A DNA stretch of 64,000 bases from JBGPHT01 sp041484525 (GTDB lineage Bacteria > Acidobacteriota > Terriglobia > Bryobacterales > Bryobacteraceae). The position numbers and the translations under genes are program-made. The notes beneath the pieces are model-generated. The model made no database searches. It was given only the letters and a program-made list of their open reading frames with translations, and was not told the DNA's origin. Of this stretch, positions 41,079 through 49,155 are shown in pieces. The stretch is from the NCBI GenBank assembly GCA_041484525.1, contig JBGPHT010000001.1, positions 62,001 through 126,000 on the forward strand, given 5' to 3'. Position 1 is the stretch's first letter. Each line of letters opens with the position of its first letter.

Positions 41079-42254
41079 ATGCTCATCTCGCGCCGTCATT
41101 TCTTTTTTGGCAGCCTGGCGCTGCCCGCCCTCGCCGCGAAGAAGCCGGCGGGCGAGCGTCCCAACATCCTCCTGATCGCCGTGGACAACCTGCCAGCCTG
41201 GGTTCTGGGCGCTTACGGCAACCAGGTATTCCGCACTCCCAATATCGACCGGCTGGCCCAGACCGGCATGCACTTCCTGCACCATTTCGCGTGTGCGCCC
41301 GATCCCGGCCCAGGCTTCGCCTCGCTCATCACCGGGCGCACGCCGATGCAGCTTGGAGAAGCACCGGCCGCCGCCGGCGACGTCACGATCGAGAAGGTGC
41401 TGGGTGGGCTGGGGTACAACACCACGACCGCCGATGGCGCGGGCGCTGCGAAGTTTCTGGATCAGCAGGCGGCGGGCAAGCCGTTTTTCCTGACCGCCCG
41501 CTACACCAGTCTCGATCCGCCCTACGATGGAGTCGCGCAGAAGTTTCACGACCTGTACGCCGCGTCGCGCTTCGACACCCTCGATACCATGCGGATGGCC
41601 GCCAATGCGGCGCGCGGCAAGGAGATGCTGGCGGATCTGACCGGCAGCCTGCGAAAAGCGGCCGCCGCCATCTCCGCCGTGGATGACGAGGTGGGCGCCC
41701 TGCTTGCCAAGCTCTCCGCGAAGCGCCTCGCTGATGGCACGGTCGTGATATTGACGGCGACGTCCGGTGCGCTGCTCGGCCGCCACGGTTTGTGGGACGC
41801 GGCCCGGGCCTCCGATCCACCTAACCTGTACGAAGAGGTGGTGACCACGCCGATGATCTGGAAGTGGTTGGGGCGGGTCCCCGCGCAGGCATCGCGCCCG
41901 GAGCTGGTCTACTCCTGCGACCTGCTCCCCACGATCTGCGACATCGCGCAAGCCGATCTGCCCAACCGCAACTTGTGCGGCCGCAGTTATCTGCTGCCGG
42001 CCACCGGCAAGCCGCTGCCCAAGAAGGAGCCCTGGCGCACGACGGTGTTTGCGCAAGCCGGCGTGGCGGAGATGTCCCACGAGGATCGGTACAAGCTGGT
42101 CGTACGCAATGGCGGGAAGGGCCCCAACGAGCTGTTCGACCTGGTCACGGACCCGCACGAGAAGATCAATCAGTACGACAACGAAGGCTTCGTGACGGTG
42201 CGGACAACTCTCGCCGGGGAACTGGCGAAGTGGAGAGCCAAGTATTCGGCGTGA
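41079..42254 (+). CDS. Degenerate sulfatase-family protein
   Basis: 391 residues. It starts MLISRRHFFFGSLALPALAA, a twin-arginine-type signal. The alkaline-phosphatase-superfamily core follows (PNILLIAVDNLPAWVLGAYG, TPNIDRLAQTGMHF). The active-site motif of sulfatases, C-x-P-S-R, reads here CAPDPGPGFASLITGRTP: Cys and Pro remain, Ser and Arg are replaced. The first metal motif is VDN instead of VDD. The formylglycine modification needs the C-x-P-x-R pattern, so it is likely inactive as a sulfatase. The last three codons and stop lie inside the tandem-repeat region starting at 42243. Confidence 0.82.
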   Translation: MLISRRHFFFGSLALPALAAKKPAGERPNILLIAVDNLPAWVLGAYGNQVFRTPNIDRLAQTGMHFLHHFACAPDPGPGFASLITGRTPMQLGEAPAAAGDVTIEKVLGGLGYNTTTADGAGAAKFLDQQAAGKPFFLTARYTSLDPPYDGVAQKFHDLYAASRFDTLDTMRMAANAARGKEMLADLTGSLRKAAAAISAVDDEVGALLAKLSAKRLADGTVVILTATSGALLGRHGLWDAARASDPPNLYEEVVTTPMIWKWLGRVPAQASRPELVYSCDLLPTICDIAQADLPNRNLCGRSYLLPATGKPLPKKEPWRTTVFAQAGVAEMSHEDRYKLVVRNGGKGPNELFDLVTDPHEKINQYDNEGFVTVRTTLAGELAKWRAKYSA

Positions 42255-42552
42255 CGCGGGCACGAGCGCCTGAGCGCTACTTCTTCGGGACGTACCCGTC
42301 GAGGGAGTGCTCGTGATATTCGGCGTAATGCGGGCCACTCGGGCGGCCACACCAGCGCTACTTCTTCGGAACGTAACCGTCGAGGGAGTGCTCGTGATAT
42401 TCGGCGTGACGCGGGCACGAGCGCCCGAGCGCTACTTCTTCGGAACGTAACCGTCGAGGGAGTGCTCGTGATATTCGGCGTAATGCGGGCCACTCGGGCG
42501 GCCACACCAGCGCTACTTCTTCGGAACGTAACCGTCGAGGGAGTGCTCGTGA
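42243..42552. repeat. Composite tandem repeat (A-B-A-B) covering two convergent gene ends
   Basis: A (74 bp: 42243-42316, 42398-42471) and B (81 bp: 42317-42397, 42472-42552) alternate, giving two copies of a 155-bp unit. A and B share the last 43 bases (GCGCTACTTCTTCGG through GTGCTCGTGA) and differ in the first part. Unit A begins in the last codons of the sulfatase gene; unit B of the second copy contains the last codons of the small cytochrome-like gene, so DGYVPKK is reproduced four times on the minus strand. Only the most distal copy lies in an intact gene. Confidence 0.9.
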
Positions 42553-42743
42553 TCCTTGTAGTACTTGCCGGCATCGGTGAGGTTCTTGGGCATGGCGTCT
42601 TTGGCCTCGATCTTCCCGTGGCAGAAAGTGCAGGTCTTCTTTTCCTTCTTCGCGTACTCCTGCGTGCCGTAAGACTTCGTCGTGCACACGAGGAAGCCGG
42701 CCGTCAGAACCAGGGCCGGAACTGCCACTTTAATGGTCCGCAT
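42513..42743 (-). CDS. Small secreted CxxCH (c-type cytochrome-like) protein
   Basis: 76 residues from the ATG at 42743 (AGGAG upstream). Signal peptide MRTIKVAVPALVLTAGFLVC, then one heme-binding-type motif CTFCHG. The mature part is Lys-rich and ends EHSLDGYVPKK. No Met ligand pattern is clear. It could be a monoheme cytochrome or a small cysteine protein. The 3' end lies in the 310-bp tandem repeat, which duplicates its terminal codons several times downstream. Confidence 0.7.
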   Translation of the reverse strand: MRTIKVAVPALVLTAGFLVCTTKSYGTQEYAKKEKKTCTFCHGKIEAKDAMPKNLTDAGKYYKDHEHSLDGYVPKK

Positions 42744-42834
42744 GAATTCTCTTCTCCTTAGGGCGCTGTACGGCAAGTATAAGTCCATTTTTGGAAGGCG
42801 AGACGCCAGATTCTTTGTCGTTCTTCCCGGTGGG

Positions 42835-43437
42835 CTACAGATTAGCGTTCGGTTCGAGGCTGCGCCACAGATACCAGCTTGCGACGGTACAGTAGGGCCG
42901 CCACTTTTCGGCTAACGTCTCCATCTCGGCTGGACTCGGCAACTCGCTGAACCCGTAGGCTTTACGGATCGCGCTGCGAATCCCGAGGTCCCCCGTGGGC
43001 AGCACATCGTGGCGCTTGAGGGCGAACATCATGAACATGTGGGCGGTCCAGACTCCGATGCCCTTGACCTGCGTCAAGCGGGCGATGACCTCCGGGTCGG
43101 GAAGTTCCAGGAGATCGTCGAAGACGACCTTGCCGTCACGGATATGCCGGGCCAGATCGCGAATATACGCAGTCTTCTGGGTGGAAAGACCCAGCGTCCG
43201 CATCCGCGACGGCCGGAGTTTCAGCACCGCCTCGGGACTGAATCGGGTGCCCACGGCTGCCGCCAGACGGCCGAAGATCACGCTCGCTACCTTGCCGCTC
43301 AACTGCTGGAATACGATGGATTTAACCAGCGTTTCGAAGTCGGGATCGCGGAATTGGATCCGGTACTCGCCGACGCGGTCGATAATGCCCCCGAGCACGG
43401 GATCGCTGCGCCTCAAGTGATGAATGGCTTCCTTCAT
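42835..43437 (-). CDS. DNA-3-methyladenine glycosylase II-like (HhH-GPD) protein
   Basis: 200 residues from the ATG at 43437; a GTG at 43470 would add 11. The HhH-GPD fold is clear: SIVFQQLSGKVASVIFGRL, the hairpin LTQVKGIGVWTAHMFMMFAL and the catalytic Asp in PTGDLGIRSAI. AlkA-type enzymes remove alkylated bases. The length is that of the short AlkA group. It is divergent from the VWFA gene with only 48 bases between the two starts, so the promoters overlap. Confidence 0.88.
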   Translation of the reverse strand: MKEAIHHLRRSDPVLGGIIDRVGEYRIQFRDPDFETLVKSIVFQQLSGKVASVIFGRLAAAVGTRFSPEAVLKLRPSRMRTLGLSTQKTAYIRDLARHIRDGKVVFDDLLELPDPEVIARLTQVKGIGVWTAHMFMMFALKRHDVLPTGDLGIRSAIRKAYGFSELPSPAEMETLAEKWRPYCTVASWYLWRSLEPNANL

Positions 43438-43485
43438 GGTGTGAAACAATGATGCGTGGGGATACGTCACCCCTATTGTACCGGG

Positions 43486-44487
43486 ATGCGAACACTTGCC
43501 GTCTTAGCCCTGAGCGCCGCTCTTCTGGCGCAGAATCCGCCGCAGCCAAAACCTGCGCCGAAGAACGCCGAGCAGGAAGAACCGGTCGCCATCAAGGTGG
43601 ACGTGAGCGTGGTCAGCATCCTGGCCTCGGTGCGCGACAAGCGCGGCGGCCTGGTGGGCAATCTCCAGAAAGAGGACTTCACCGTTCTCGAAGACGGCAA
43701 GTCGCAGCCCATCAAATATTTCACGCGCGAGACGGACCTGCCGCTGACCATCGGCCTCCTGATCGACGTCAGCCCGAGCCAGGTGAACCTCATCGGCATC
43801 GAGCGCAGCGCGGCCTCGCAGTTTTTCTCCCAGGTGCTGCGCAAGAAGGACGAAGCGTTCCTCCTCAGTTTCGGCGGAGAGGCGGAGCTGTTGCAGGACT
43901 ACACCAGCTCGACGCGGCTGCTGAACGAGGGGTTGAACAGTCTGCGGGTGAATGCGTCGGTGGGCGGTCTGCACCCCGGTCCGGTTCCGACCATGAGCCA
44001 GCCGCGCGGCACCGTTCTCTACGACGCAGTCTATTTGGCCGCGAATGAAAAGCTGAAGAGCGAAGTGGGGCGCAAGACGATCGTGGTGATCACCGACGGC
44101 GTGGACCAGGGCAGCCGGATGACGCGCAACCAGGCGATCGAAGCCGCGCAGAAAGCCGACGCCGTGATCTACAGCATCGAGTATTACGACGCCAGCTTCT
44201 ACTCGCGCGGCGGGTTCGGTTTCGGCGGCTCGGGCGGCGAAGGCGAGCTGCGCAAGATGTCCGACGAGACCGGCGGCCACTGCTTCAAGGTGGACCGCAA
44301 GCATTCGCTCGACCAGGTGTTCCAGGAGCTGCAGGACGAAATGCGCAGCCAGTACCTCATCGGCTACACACCCACCAACGACGCCAAAGACGGGTCCTAC
44401 CGGCGCCTCGATCTGAAGCTCGCGAACAAGGATTTGAAGGCGCAGGCGCGCAAGGGCTACTTCGCGGTTAAGCCCGAGCCTCGCTGA
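43486..44487 (+). CDS. VWFA-related acidobacterial domain (TIGR03436) protein
   Basis: 333 residues from the ATG at 43486. Signal peptide (MRTLAVLALSAALLAQ), a Pro-rich stretch, then DVSVVSILASVRDKRGGLVG and KEDFTVLEDGKSQPIKYF, the TIGR03436 start. The VWA core follows with LTIGLLIDVSPSQ (MIDAS-like DVSPSQ), GTVLYDAVYLA and KTIVVITDGVDQGS. It ends SYRRLDLKLANKDLK. Function is unknown; expected periplasmic or surface-exposed. Its 3' end overlaps the convergent rfbD end by 20 bases. Confidence 0.92.
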   Translation: MRTLAVLALSAALLAQNPPQPKPAPKNAEQEEPVAIKVDVSVVSILASVRDKRGGLVGNLQKEDFTVLEDGKSQPIKYFTRETDLPLTIGLLIDVSPSQVNLIGIERSAASQFFSQVLRKKDEAFLLSFGGEAELLQDYTSSTRLLNEGLNSLRVNASVGGLHPGPVPTMSQPRGTVLYDAVYLAANEKLKSEVGRKTIVVITDGVDQGSRMTRNQAIEAAQKADAVIYSIEYYDASFYSRGGFGFGGSGGEGELRKMSDETGGHCFKVDRKHSLDQVFQELQDEMRSQYLIGYTPTNDAKDGSYRRLDLKLANKDLKAQARKGYFAVKPEPR

Positions 44488-45355
44488 TAGGGCGGCCGCG
44501 CAGCTCGAAGTAGCGTTCGACCGCGGTGCGCAGCGGCGGCATCGGATCGAGTCCCACTTTTTCCATCTTGGCGTTGGATAGCGCCGAGTAGCGCGGCCTT
44601 CGCGCCGAGGTGCGGTACTCGCGCTCGTTGGTGGCGAGAAGCGTGGGCTGGACGCCGGCCACTTCGAAGATGAGCTTGGCGAATTGGAACCAGGAAATCG
44701 GAGTTCCGCCGCCCACGTGGAAGACGCCGGATTGGCCGCGCTCGACCAGATCGATGGTGCGGGATGCCAGAAACGGGGCGAATGTGGGGGACGCGACGTG
44801 GTCCTCGACCACTCGGATGGGTTGTCCGCCGCCCGCCAGCCGCAGCATCAGCTCGACGAAATTGCCGCGCGCCGTCGCCAGGCCGCCTGGGCCGAATACC
44901 CCGGAAGTGCGGACAATGAGCGGCTTATCCAGGTACGCCTGGGCGTAGAGCTCACCCCCCAGTTTCGAGACCGCATAGGCGCCCAACGGGTGTGTGTGGT
45001 CGTCTTCGGCATAGGGGTGGCGGGCGGTGCCATCGAAGACGTAGTCGGTGGAGAAATGGACCAGCCGGGCGTCGAGCTGCCGGCAGGCCAGCGCCAGATT
45101 GCGGACTGCCAGCGCATTTACCTGGAAAGCCGCTTGGGGTTCCTTCTCGGCGACGTCCACTTGGTTGTAAGCTGCTGAATTAAAAACTAATTCCGCGTCG
45201 TACGTAGCCAGTGCGCTTTCCACGGCGGCGGCATTGGTTATGTCCACCTGGGTGCGCTCGATGGCGCTCACCGCGTAGCCGCGCGCCCGCAGTTCCCGCA
45301 CCAGCTCGACTCCGAGTTGGCCGCCTGCTCCGAAGACAACTGCCCGTTGCGCCAT
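44468..45355 (-). CDS. rfbD: dTDP-4-dehydrorhamnose reductase-like (RfbD/RmlD) protein
   Basis: 295 residues from the ATG at 45355. NAD(P)-binding Rossmann motif AVVFGAGGQLGVELVREL, the SDR catalytic region STDYVFDGTARHPYAEDD and YAVSKLGGELYAQ (Y-x-x-x-K), and VFGPGG further on. RmlD makes dTDP-L-rhamnose for surface glycans. No rmlABC is seen here, so substrate specificity is assumed. It ends overlapping the convergent VWFA gene. Confidence 0.85.
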   Translation of the reverse strand: MAQRAVVFGAGGQLGVELVRELRARGYAVSAIERTQVDITNAAAVESALATYDAELVFNSAAYNQVDVAEKEPQAAFQVNALAVRNLALACRQLDARLVHFSTDYVFDGTARHPYAEDDHTHPLGAYAVSKLGGELYAQAYLDKPLIVRTSGVFGPGGLATARGNFVELMLRLAGGGQPIRVVEDHVASPTFAPFLASRTIDLVERGQSGVFHVGGGTPISWFQFAKLIFEVAGVQPTLLATNEREYRTSARRPRYSALSNAKMEKVGLDPMPPLRTAVERYFELRGRPISEARA

Positions 45356-45471
45356 TTGTATTCCCCAGGATAACCCATGGCGGTTAACGCCGCTTATGGT
45401 ACGTTTCCGCAACCACATTGAATCTATTTGCGTTAATGTAATTAGATACCACTCGGGAGAGAGGGGTGCGG

Positions 45472-45603
45472 ATGAGGCGGGTTCTCCAACGCGATCTAAT
45501 GCGCGGCCACGTTGCCAATCGTGCCGCGATTCTGTTGCTGTTCGGGCTGTTGACCGTGCTAGCGCTTTCGTTTGTCAGCGGTGTGCGGCATCTCCCCTCG
45601 TAG
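45472..45603 (+). CDS. Tiny membrane protein, antisense overlap with the PilZ gene (43 aa)
   Basis: 43 residues: basic start MRRVLQRDLMRGHVANRAA, then one hydrophobic helix (ILLLFGLLTVLALSFVSG). AGAGAGGGG lies before the ATG. The last 45 bases overlap the 3' end of the PilZ gene on the opposite strand. Short length and overlap keep confidence moderate. Confidence 0.4.
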   Translation: MRRVLQRDLMRGHVANRAAILLLFGLLTVLALSFVSGVRHLPS

Positions 45604-45918
45604 TTCCTGGTTGTAAGATTCGACCTCGCGGGCCAGTTCGGCCAGCCCGGCCAGCACTTGTTCCAACTGCACTCCCACCAGGTAGCCTTCGCCTTCCGGC
45701 CGGCAATGTACGGCCTCCCCCAGCAAGATAGAGTCTTCCAGGCTGACGCGGAGCGCGGTGCCGGATTTTACGGCGTTCGGTAAAAACAGCCCAAGCCCAC
45801 GATACGAGGCGTTCCGGACTTCGCCCGCATAGGTGGAAAGGGGTTCGGCATAGACCGTGACCGCAACGGTCTGGCCGGCAAAGAAGCGGGGTGCCCGCCG
45901 CATATTCATGGGAAACAT
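45559..45918 (-). CDS. PilZ-domain protein (c-di-GMP binding-like)
   Basis: 119 residues. The pattern MRRAPRFFAGQTVAVTVYAE is the PilZ RxxxR-type start, followed by GEVRNASYRGLGLFLP (D/N-x-S-x-x-G) and HCRPEGEGYLVGVQLEQV. Such proteins respond to c-di-GMP to control motility, pili or exopolysaccharide. The Asp of the D-x-S-x-x-G motif reads N here. The C-terminal tail is helical and charged. It is not linked to other c-di-GMP genes. Confidence 0.82.
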   Translation of the reverse strand: MFPMNMRRAPRFFAGQTVAVTVYAEPLSTYAGEVRNASYRGLGLFLPNAVKSGTALRVSLEDSILLGEAVHCRPEGEGYLVGVQLEQVLAGLAELAREVESYNQELRGEMPHTADKRKR

Positions 45919-45955
45919 ATCGGCGGTTTGTCAGAATTCATTACATTATCTTTTC

Positions 45956-45984
45956 TGCACCGAAAAAAAGACTGAATCGGTGCA
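45956..45984. terminator. Stem-loop between the PilZ and Dps genes
   Basis: TGCACCGA (45956-45963) and TCGGTGCA (45977-45984) pair perfectly, enclosed by a further CGGCGGT/ACCGCCG pair. The loop contains an A-rich stretch. It lies upstream of both divergent genes, so it is more likely a regulatory or cruciform site than a terminator. Confidence 0.35.
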
Positions 45985-46040
45985 CAAGACCGCCGAATCT
46001 GTGGAGTGAGCCTGACTTCACCTGAAACGAGGACAATACG

Positions 46041-46565
46041 ATGGGAAAAAGCGGTGCAACGCAGTTAGAAGAACGGATAAAGGACGCTCTGGAGACGCCA
46101 ACCGATCTCAGTCGCGACGGCGTCGAGGAGATATCGAGCGCCCTGCGTCAATTGCTGGCCGACGTCTTCGCGCTCTATCTGAAGACCAAGAATTTCCATT
46201 GGCACATGAGCGGGCGCCATTTTCGCGACTACCACCTGCTCCTGGACGAGCAAGCCGCGCAAATCTTCGCCATGACGGACGACATCGCGGAACGGGCGCG
46301 CAAGATCGGCGGAATCACGCTGCACTCCATCAGCGATATCTCGCGGCATCAACGCCTGAAGGACAATAATTCCGAATTCGTAGCTCCCACGGGCATGCTG
46401 GCGGAGCTGGCTTCCGACAACCAGCAACTGACTCGATTTCTCCGTTCCACGCATGCGATCTGCGACCAGCACAACGACCTCGCCACCACCAGCCTGATTG
46501 AGAATTGGATCGACGAAACGGAACGCCGGACATGGTTCCTGTCGGAGACGGTACGCGATGTTTAA
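46041..46565 (+). CDS. dps: Dps-family DNA-binding ferritin-like protein
   Basis: 174 residues. Ferroxidase residues are visible: FHWHMSGRHFRDYHLLLDEQ and DDIAERARKIGG, then ETERRTWFLSETVRD at the end. Dps dodecamers store iron and protect DNA in stationary phase and oxidative stress. GAGGACAA lies upstream of the ATG. The alpha/beta-hydrolase gene follows 12 bases downstream in the same direction. Confidence 0.93.
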   Translation: MGKSGATQLEERIKDALETPTDLSRDGVEEISSALRQLLADVFALYLKTKNFHWHMSGRHFRDYHLLLDEQAAQIFAMTDDIAERARKIGGITLHSISDISRHQRLKDNNSEFVAPTGMLAELASDNQQLTRFLRSTHAICDQHNDLATTSLIENWIDETERRTWFLSETVRDV

Positions 46566-46577
46566 GGATAAGAATCG

Positions 46578-47540
46578 ATGAGCGATCCGAAAAAACCCGT
46601 CCTCGAACTCAAGACGCAAGCTTTCGTCGATGCCCTGGCTGCACAAGGCGGCAAGCCGCTCTATGAGCTCTCCTACGCGGACGCACGCCAGGTGCTCGAA
46701 GGTGCGCAATCAGGAAAAACCACGAAATTGCCAGCCGATGTGGAAGACAGAATTCTGCCCGTCGGTCCTGGCGGAGAGGTTTCCATCCGCATCTATCGTC
46801 CGAAGGGCGTCCAGGGGCTGCTGCCGGTCGTGATGTACTTCCACGGCGGCGGCTGGGTGCTGGGCAGCAAGAATACGCATGACAGATTGTTGCGCGACCT
46901 GGTCAATGGCACCAATGCCGCGTTTGTGTTTGTGAACTATACACCCTCCCCCGAGGCGCAATTTCCCGTGCCGATCGAGCAGGACTATGCGGCGACCAAA
47001 TACATCGCCGGGCATGGCAAGGAATTCGGCCTCGATCCCAGCCGGCTCGCGGTGGCCGGCGACAGCGTTGGCGGCAACATGGTGGCGGTGGTGGCCCAAC
47101 TCGCCAAGGAGCGCAAAGGGCCGGCGATTCGCTACCAGGTTATGTTCTATCCGGTGACGGATTCGAGCCTCTCGCAGAAATCCTACGAGGAGTTTGCCGA
47201 TGGTCCATGGCTGACGAAGAAGGCGATGGAGTGGTTCTGGGATGCCTATGCTCCTAATAAGGAGGACCGCAAGAAAACTACGGCCGCTCCCTTGTCGGCG
47301 ACGATCGAACAGTTGCGGGGCTTGCCTCCGGCGCTGATCATGGTGGACGAGAACGATATTCTGCGCGACGAAGGCGAGGCATACGCCAGAAAACTGATTC
47401 AAGCCGGTGTGGATGTGACCGCGGTGCGCATTATCGCCACCCATCACGACTTCGCCTTGTTGAATGCTCTGGCCGATACACCCGCCACCAAGGCGGCAGT
47501 TGAACTGGCTTCCAGCAAGCTCGCCGCTGCCCTCAAATAA
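46578..47540 (+). CDS. Hormone-sensitive-lipase-type alpha/beta hydrolase
   Basis: 320 residues. The family signature HGGGWVLGS (oxyanion hole) and the nucleophile GDSVGGN are clear, and the C-terminal acid/His pair lies in MVDENDILRDEGEAY and HHDFALLNA. HSL-family enzymes are esterases or lipases of small acyl substrates. It sits between dps and the ring-cleaving dioxygenase; spacing of 12 and 5 bases suggests one operon. Confidence 0.92.
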   Translation: MSDPKKPVLELKTQAFVDALAAQGGKPLYELSYADARQVLEGAQSGKTTKLPADVEDRILPVGPGGEVSIRIYRPKGVQGLLPVVMYFHGGGWVLGSKNTHDRLLRDLVNGTNAAFVFVNYTPSPEAQFPVPIEQDYAATKYIAGHGKEFGLDPSRLAVAGDSVGGNMVAVVAQLAKERKGPAIRYQVMFYPVTDSSLSQKSYEEFADGPWLTKKAMEWFWDAYAPNKEDRKKTTAAPLSATIEQLRGLPPALIMVDENDILRDEGEAYARKLIQAGVDVTAVRIIATHHDFALLNALADTPATKAAVELASSKLAAALK

Positions 47541-47545
47541 TAGGT

Positions 47546-48511
47546 ATGAGCAAAGAAATCCTTGGCATCCATCACATCACGGCGATCGCGGGCGATCCCC
47601 AACCCAACCTCGATTTCTATGCCGGTCTGCTCGGGCTGCGGCTCGTCAAGCTGACGATCAATTACGACGACCCCGGCACCTATCACTTGTATTACGGCGA
47701 TGGCGTGGGACATCCGGGCACCATACTCACCTTCTTTCCGTGGCCCAAGGCGCCGCGCGGAAGGCAGGGCACCGGCTTGGTCACCGCCACTGCCTTCGCC
47801 GTCCCTCACGACGCGCTCGAGTATTGGACGAAGCGGCTCGCGGAACATGGAATCGCGCACAAGGGTCCGGCGGAGCGATTCGGGGAACAGGCGATCTCGT
47901 TCTCCGACCCGGACGGGCTCGGCGTCGAACTGATCGCGGCCGCGGCGGTGAACGGCGAGCGGGCTTACGCCGCCGGACCCGTGCCTCTCGAGTACGCGAT
48001 CCACGGCTTTCACAGCGCCACGCTGACGGAAGAAGGTCATCAAAGGACGGCCGCGCTGCTCACTGAAACCATGGCATTGAAGCTGGTCCAGCAGGAAGGG
48101 AACCGGTACCGTTATGCAGCCGGCGAGGGCGGGGCCGGCGCCGTGGCGGATCTTGTCTGCGCGCCTGAGGAACGGGCCGGCCGCGTCGCCGTGGGGACGG
48201 TCCATCACATCGCGTGGCGGACTGCGGACGACCGGCAGCAACTGGAATGGCAGCGGGAACTGGCGCGCGCGGGCTACAACGTCACGCCCGTGATCGACCG
48301 CAAATATTTCCATTCGATCTATTTCCGGGAGCCCGGCAACGTACTCTTCGAGATCGCCACGGACCCGCCCGGTTTTGCGGTCGACGAGAAGCCGGAAGAG
48401 CTGGGTTCCAAGCTCCAGTTGCCGCCCTGGCTCGAACCGTCGCGCGCCGAGCTGGTGGCAGCGCTCCCGCCGCTTCGACTGCCCGCCGCGGCACATCGGG
48501 CCTCGCGATGA
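47546..48511 (+). CDS. Ring-cleaving dioxygenase, MhqO-like (VOC superfamily)
   Basis: 321 residues containing two VOC modules: LGIHHITAIAGDPQPNLDFY and, in the second half, GTVHHIAWRTADDRQQLEWQ. In the family, HHIT and the Glu of VLFEIATDPPG bind the metal. MhqO-type proteins detoxify (methyl)hydroquinones in Bacillus; substrate here is unknown. The stop overlaps the next gene's ATG (ATGA), and that product is the matching MhqD-like esterase, so the pair reproduces the mhqO-mhqD context. Confidence 0.88.
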   Translation: MSKEILGIHHITAIAGDPQPNLDFYAGLLGLRLVKLTINYDDPGTYHLYYGDGVGHPGTILTFFPWPKAPRGRQGTGLVTATAFAVPHDALEYWTKRLAEHGIAHKGPAERFGEQAISFSDPDGLGVELIAAAAVNGERAYAAGPVPLEYAIHGFHSATLTEEGHQRTAALLTETMALKLVQQEGNRYRYAAGEGGAGAVADLVCAPEERAGRVAVGTVHHIAWRTADDRQQLEWQRELARAGYNVTPVIDRKYFHSIYFREPGNVLFEIATDPPGFAVDEKPEELGSKLQLPPWLEPSRAELVAALPPLRLPAAAHRASR

Positions 48512-49155
48512 CAGACCTGGGATTCGTCCATCGATTCATCCCCGGCGATGGGGACCGCTCGCCCGTGCTGCTCCTGCTGCATGGGACGGGAGGGAATGAG
48601 GAGGACCTGATCCCTTTGGGCCGCTCGCTGCTTCCGGGCGCCGCCATTTTGAGTCTTCGCGGAAAGGTTCTGGAGAACGGGATGCCGCGCTTCTTCAGAC
48701 GTCTCGCAGAAGGCGTGTTTGACCTCGAGGATCTGAAGTTTCGAACTGCCGAGCTGGCCCGGTTCATCGAGCAGGCCCGCCTTCACTATGCCCTGACGGA
48801 GAGCAAGTTCGTGGCGGTGGGCTATTCAAACGGCGCCAACATAGCTGCCAGCCTGATGCTGCGGGATCCTCACCAACTCTCCGCGGCGGCTCTGTTTCGC
48901 GCCATGGTTCCGTTTGAGCCTGATAGCATGCCGGACCTCACCGCGGTCTCCATTTTTCTGAGTGCTGGCCAAAAAGATTCGATTGTGCCGGCCGCGAATA
49001 CCCGCCGCCTTGCCGGGATTTTCCAGGCTGCCGAGGCGCGGGTGTCGATCCACTGGCATCCCGGAGGCCACGAGTTAGGTTCGGATGACGTGGAAGCAGC
49101 CCGGTTCTGGCTGTCGCAACAGAAGCTCGCCGCCGCTACTGCCAACGATGCGTGA
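48508..49155 (+). CDS. MhqD-like carboxylesterase/phospholipase (alpha/beta hydrolase)
   Basis: 215 residues from the ATG at 48508 in ATGA overlap with the dioxygenase. Motifs: LLLLHGTGGNEEDLIPLG, the nucleophile in GYSNGANIAASL, then SAGQKDSIVPAANTRR and a terminal His in WHPGGHELGSDDVE. It belongs to the phospholipase/carboxylesterase group. Probable partner of the ring-cleaving dioxygenase in aromatic or quinone detoxification. The C-terminus overlaps the convergent zinc-ribbon gene by 20 bases. Confidence 0.9.
   Translation: MTDLGFVHRFIPGDGDRSPVLLLLHGTGGNEEDLIPLGRSLLPGAAILSLRGKVLENGMPRFFRRLAEGVFDLEDLKFRTAELARFIEQARLHYALTESKFVAVGYSNGANIAASLMLRDPHQLSAAALFRAMVPFEPDSMPDLTAVSIFLSAGQKDSIVPAANTRRLAGIFQAAEARVSIHWHPGGHELGSDDVEAARFWLSQQKLAAATANDA

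Noticed and set aside
42243..42552. Possible CRISPR array
   Set aside because: Repeat units are 74 and 81 bp with no unique spacers, and they overlap gene ends. No cas genes are present.
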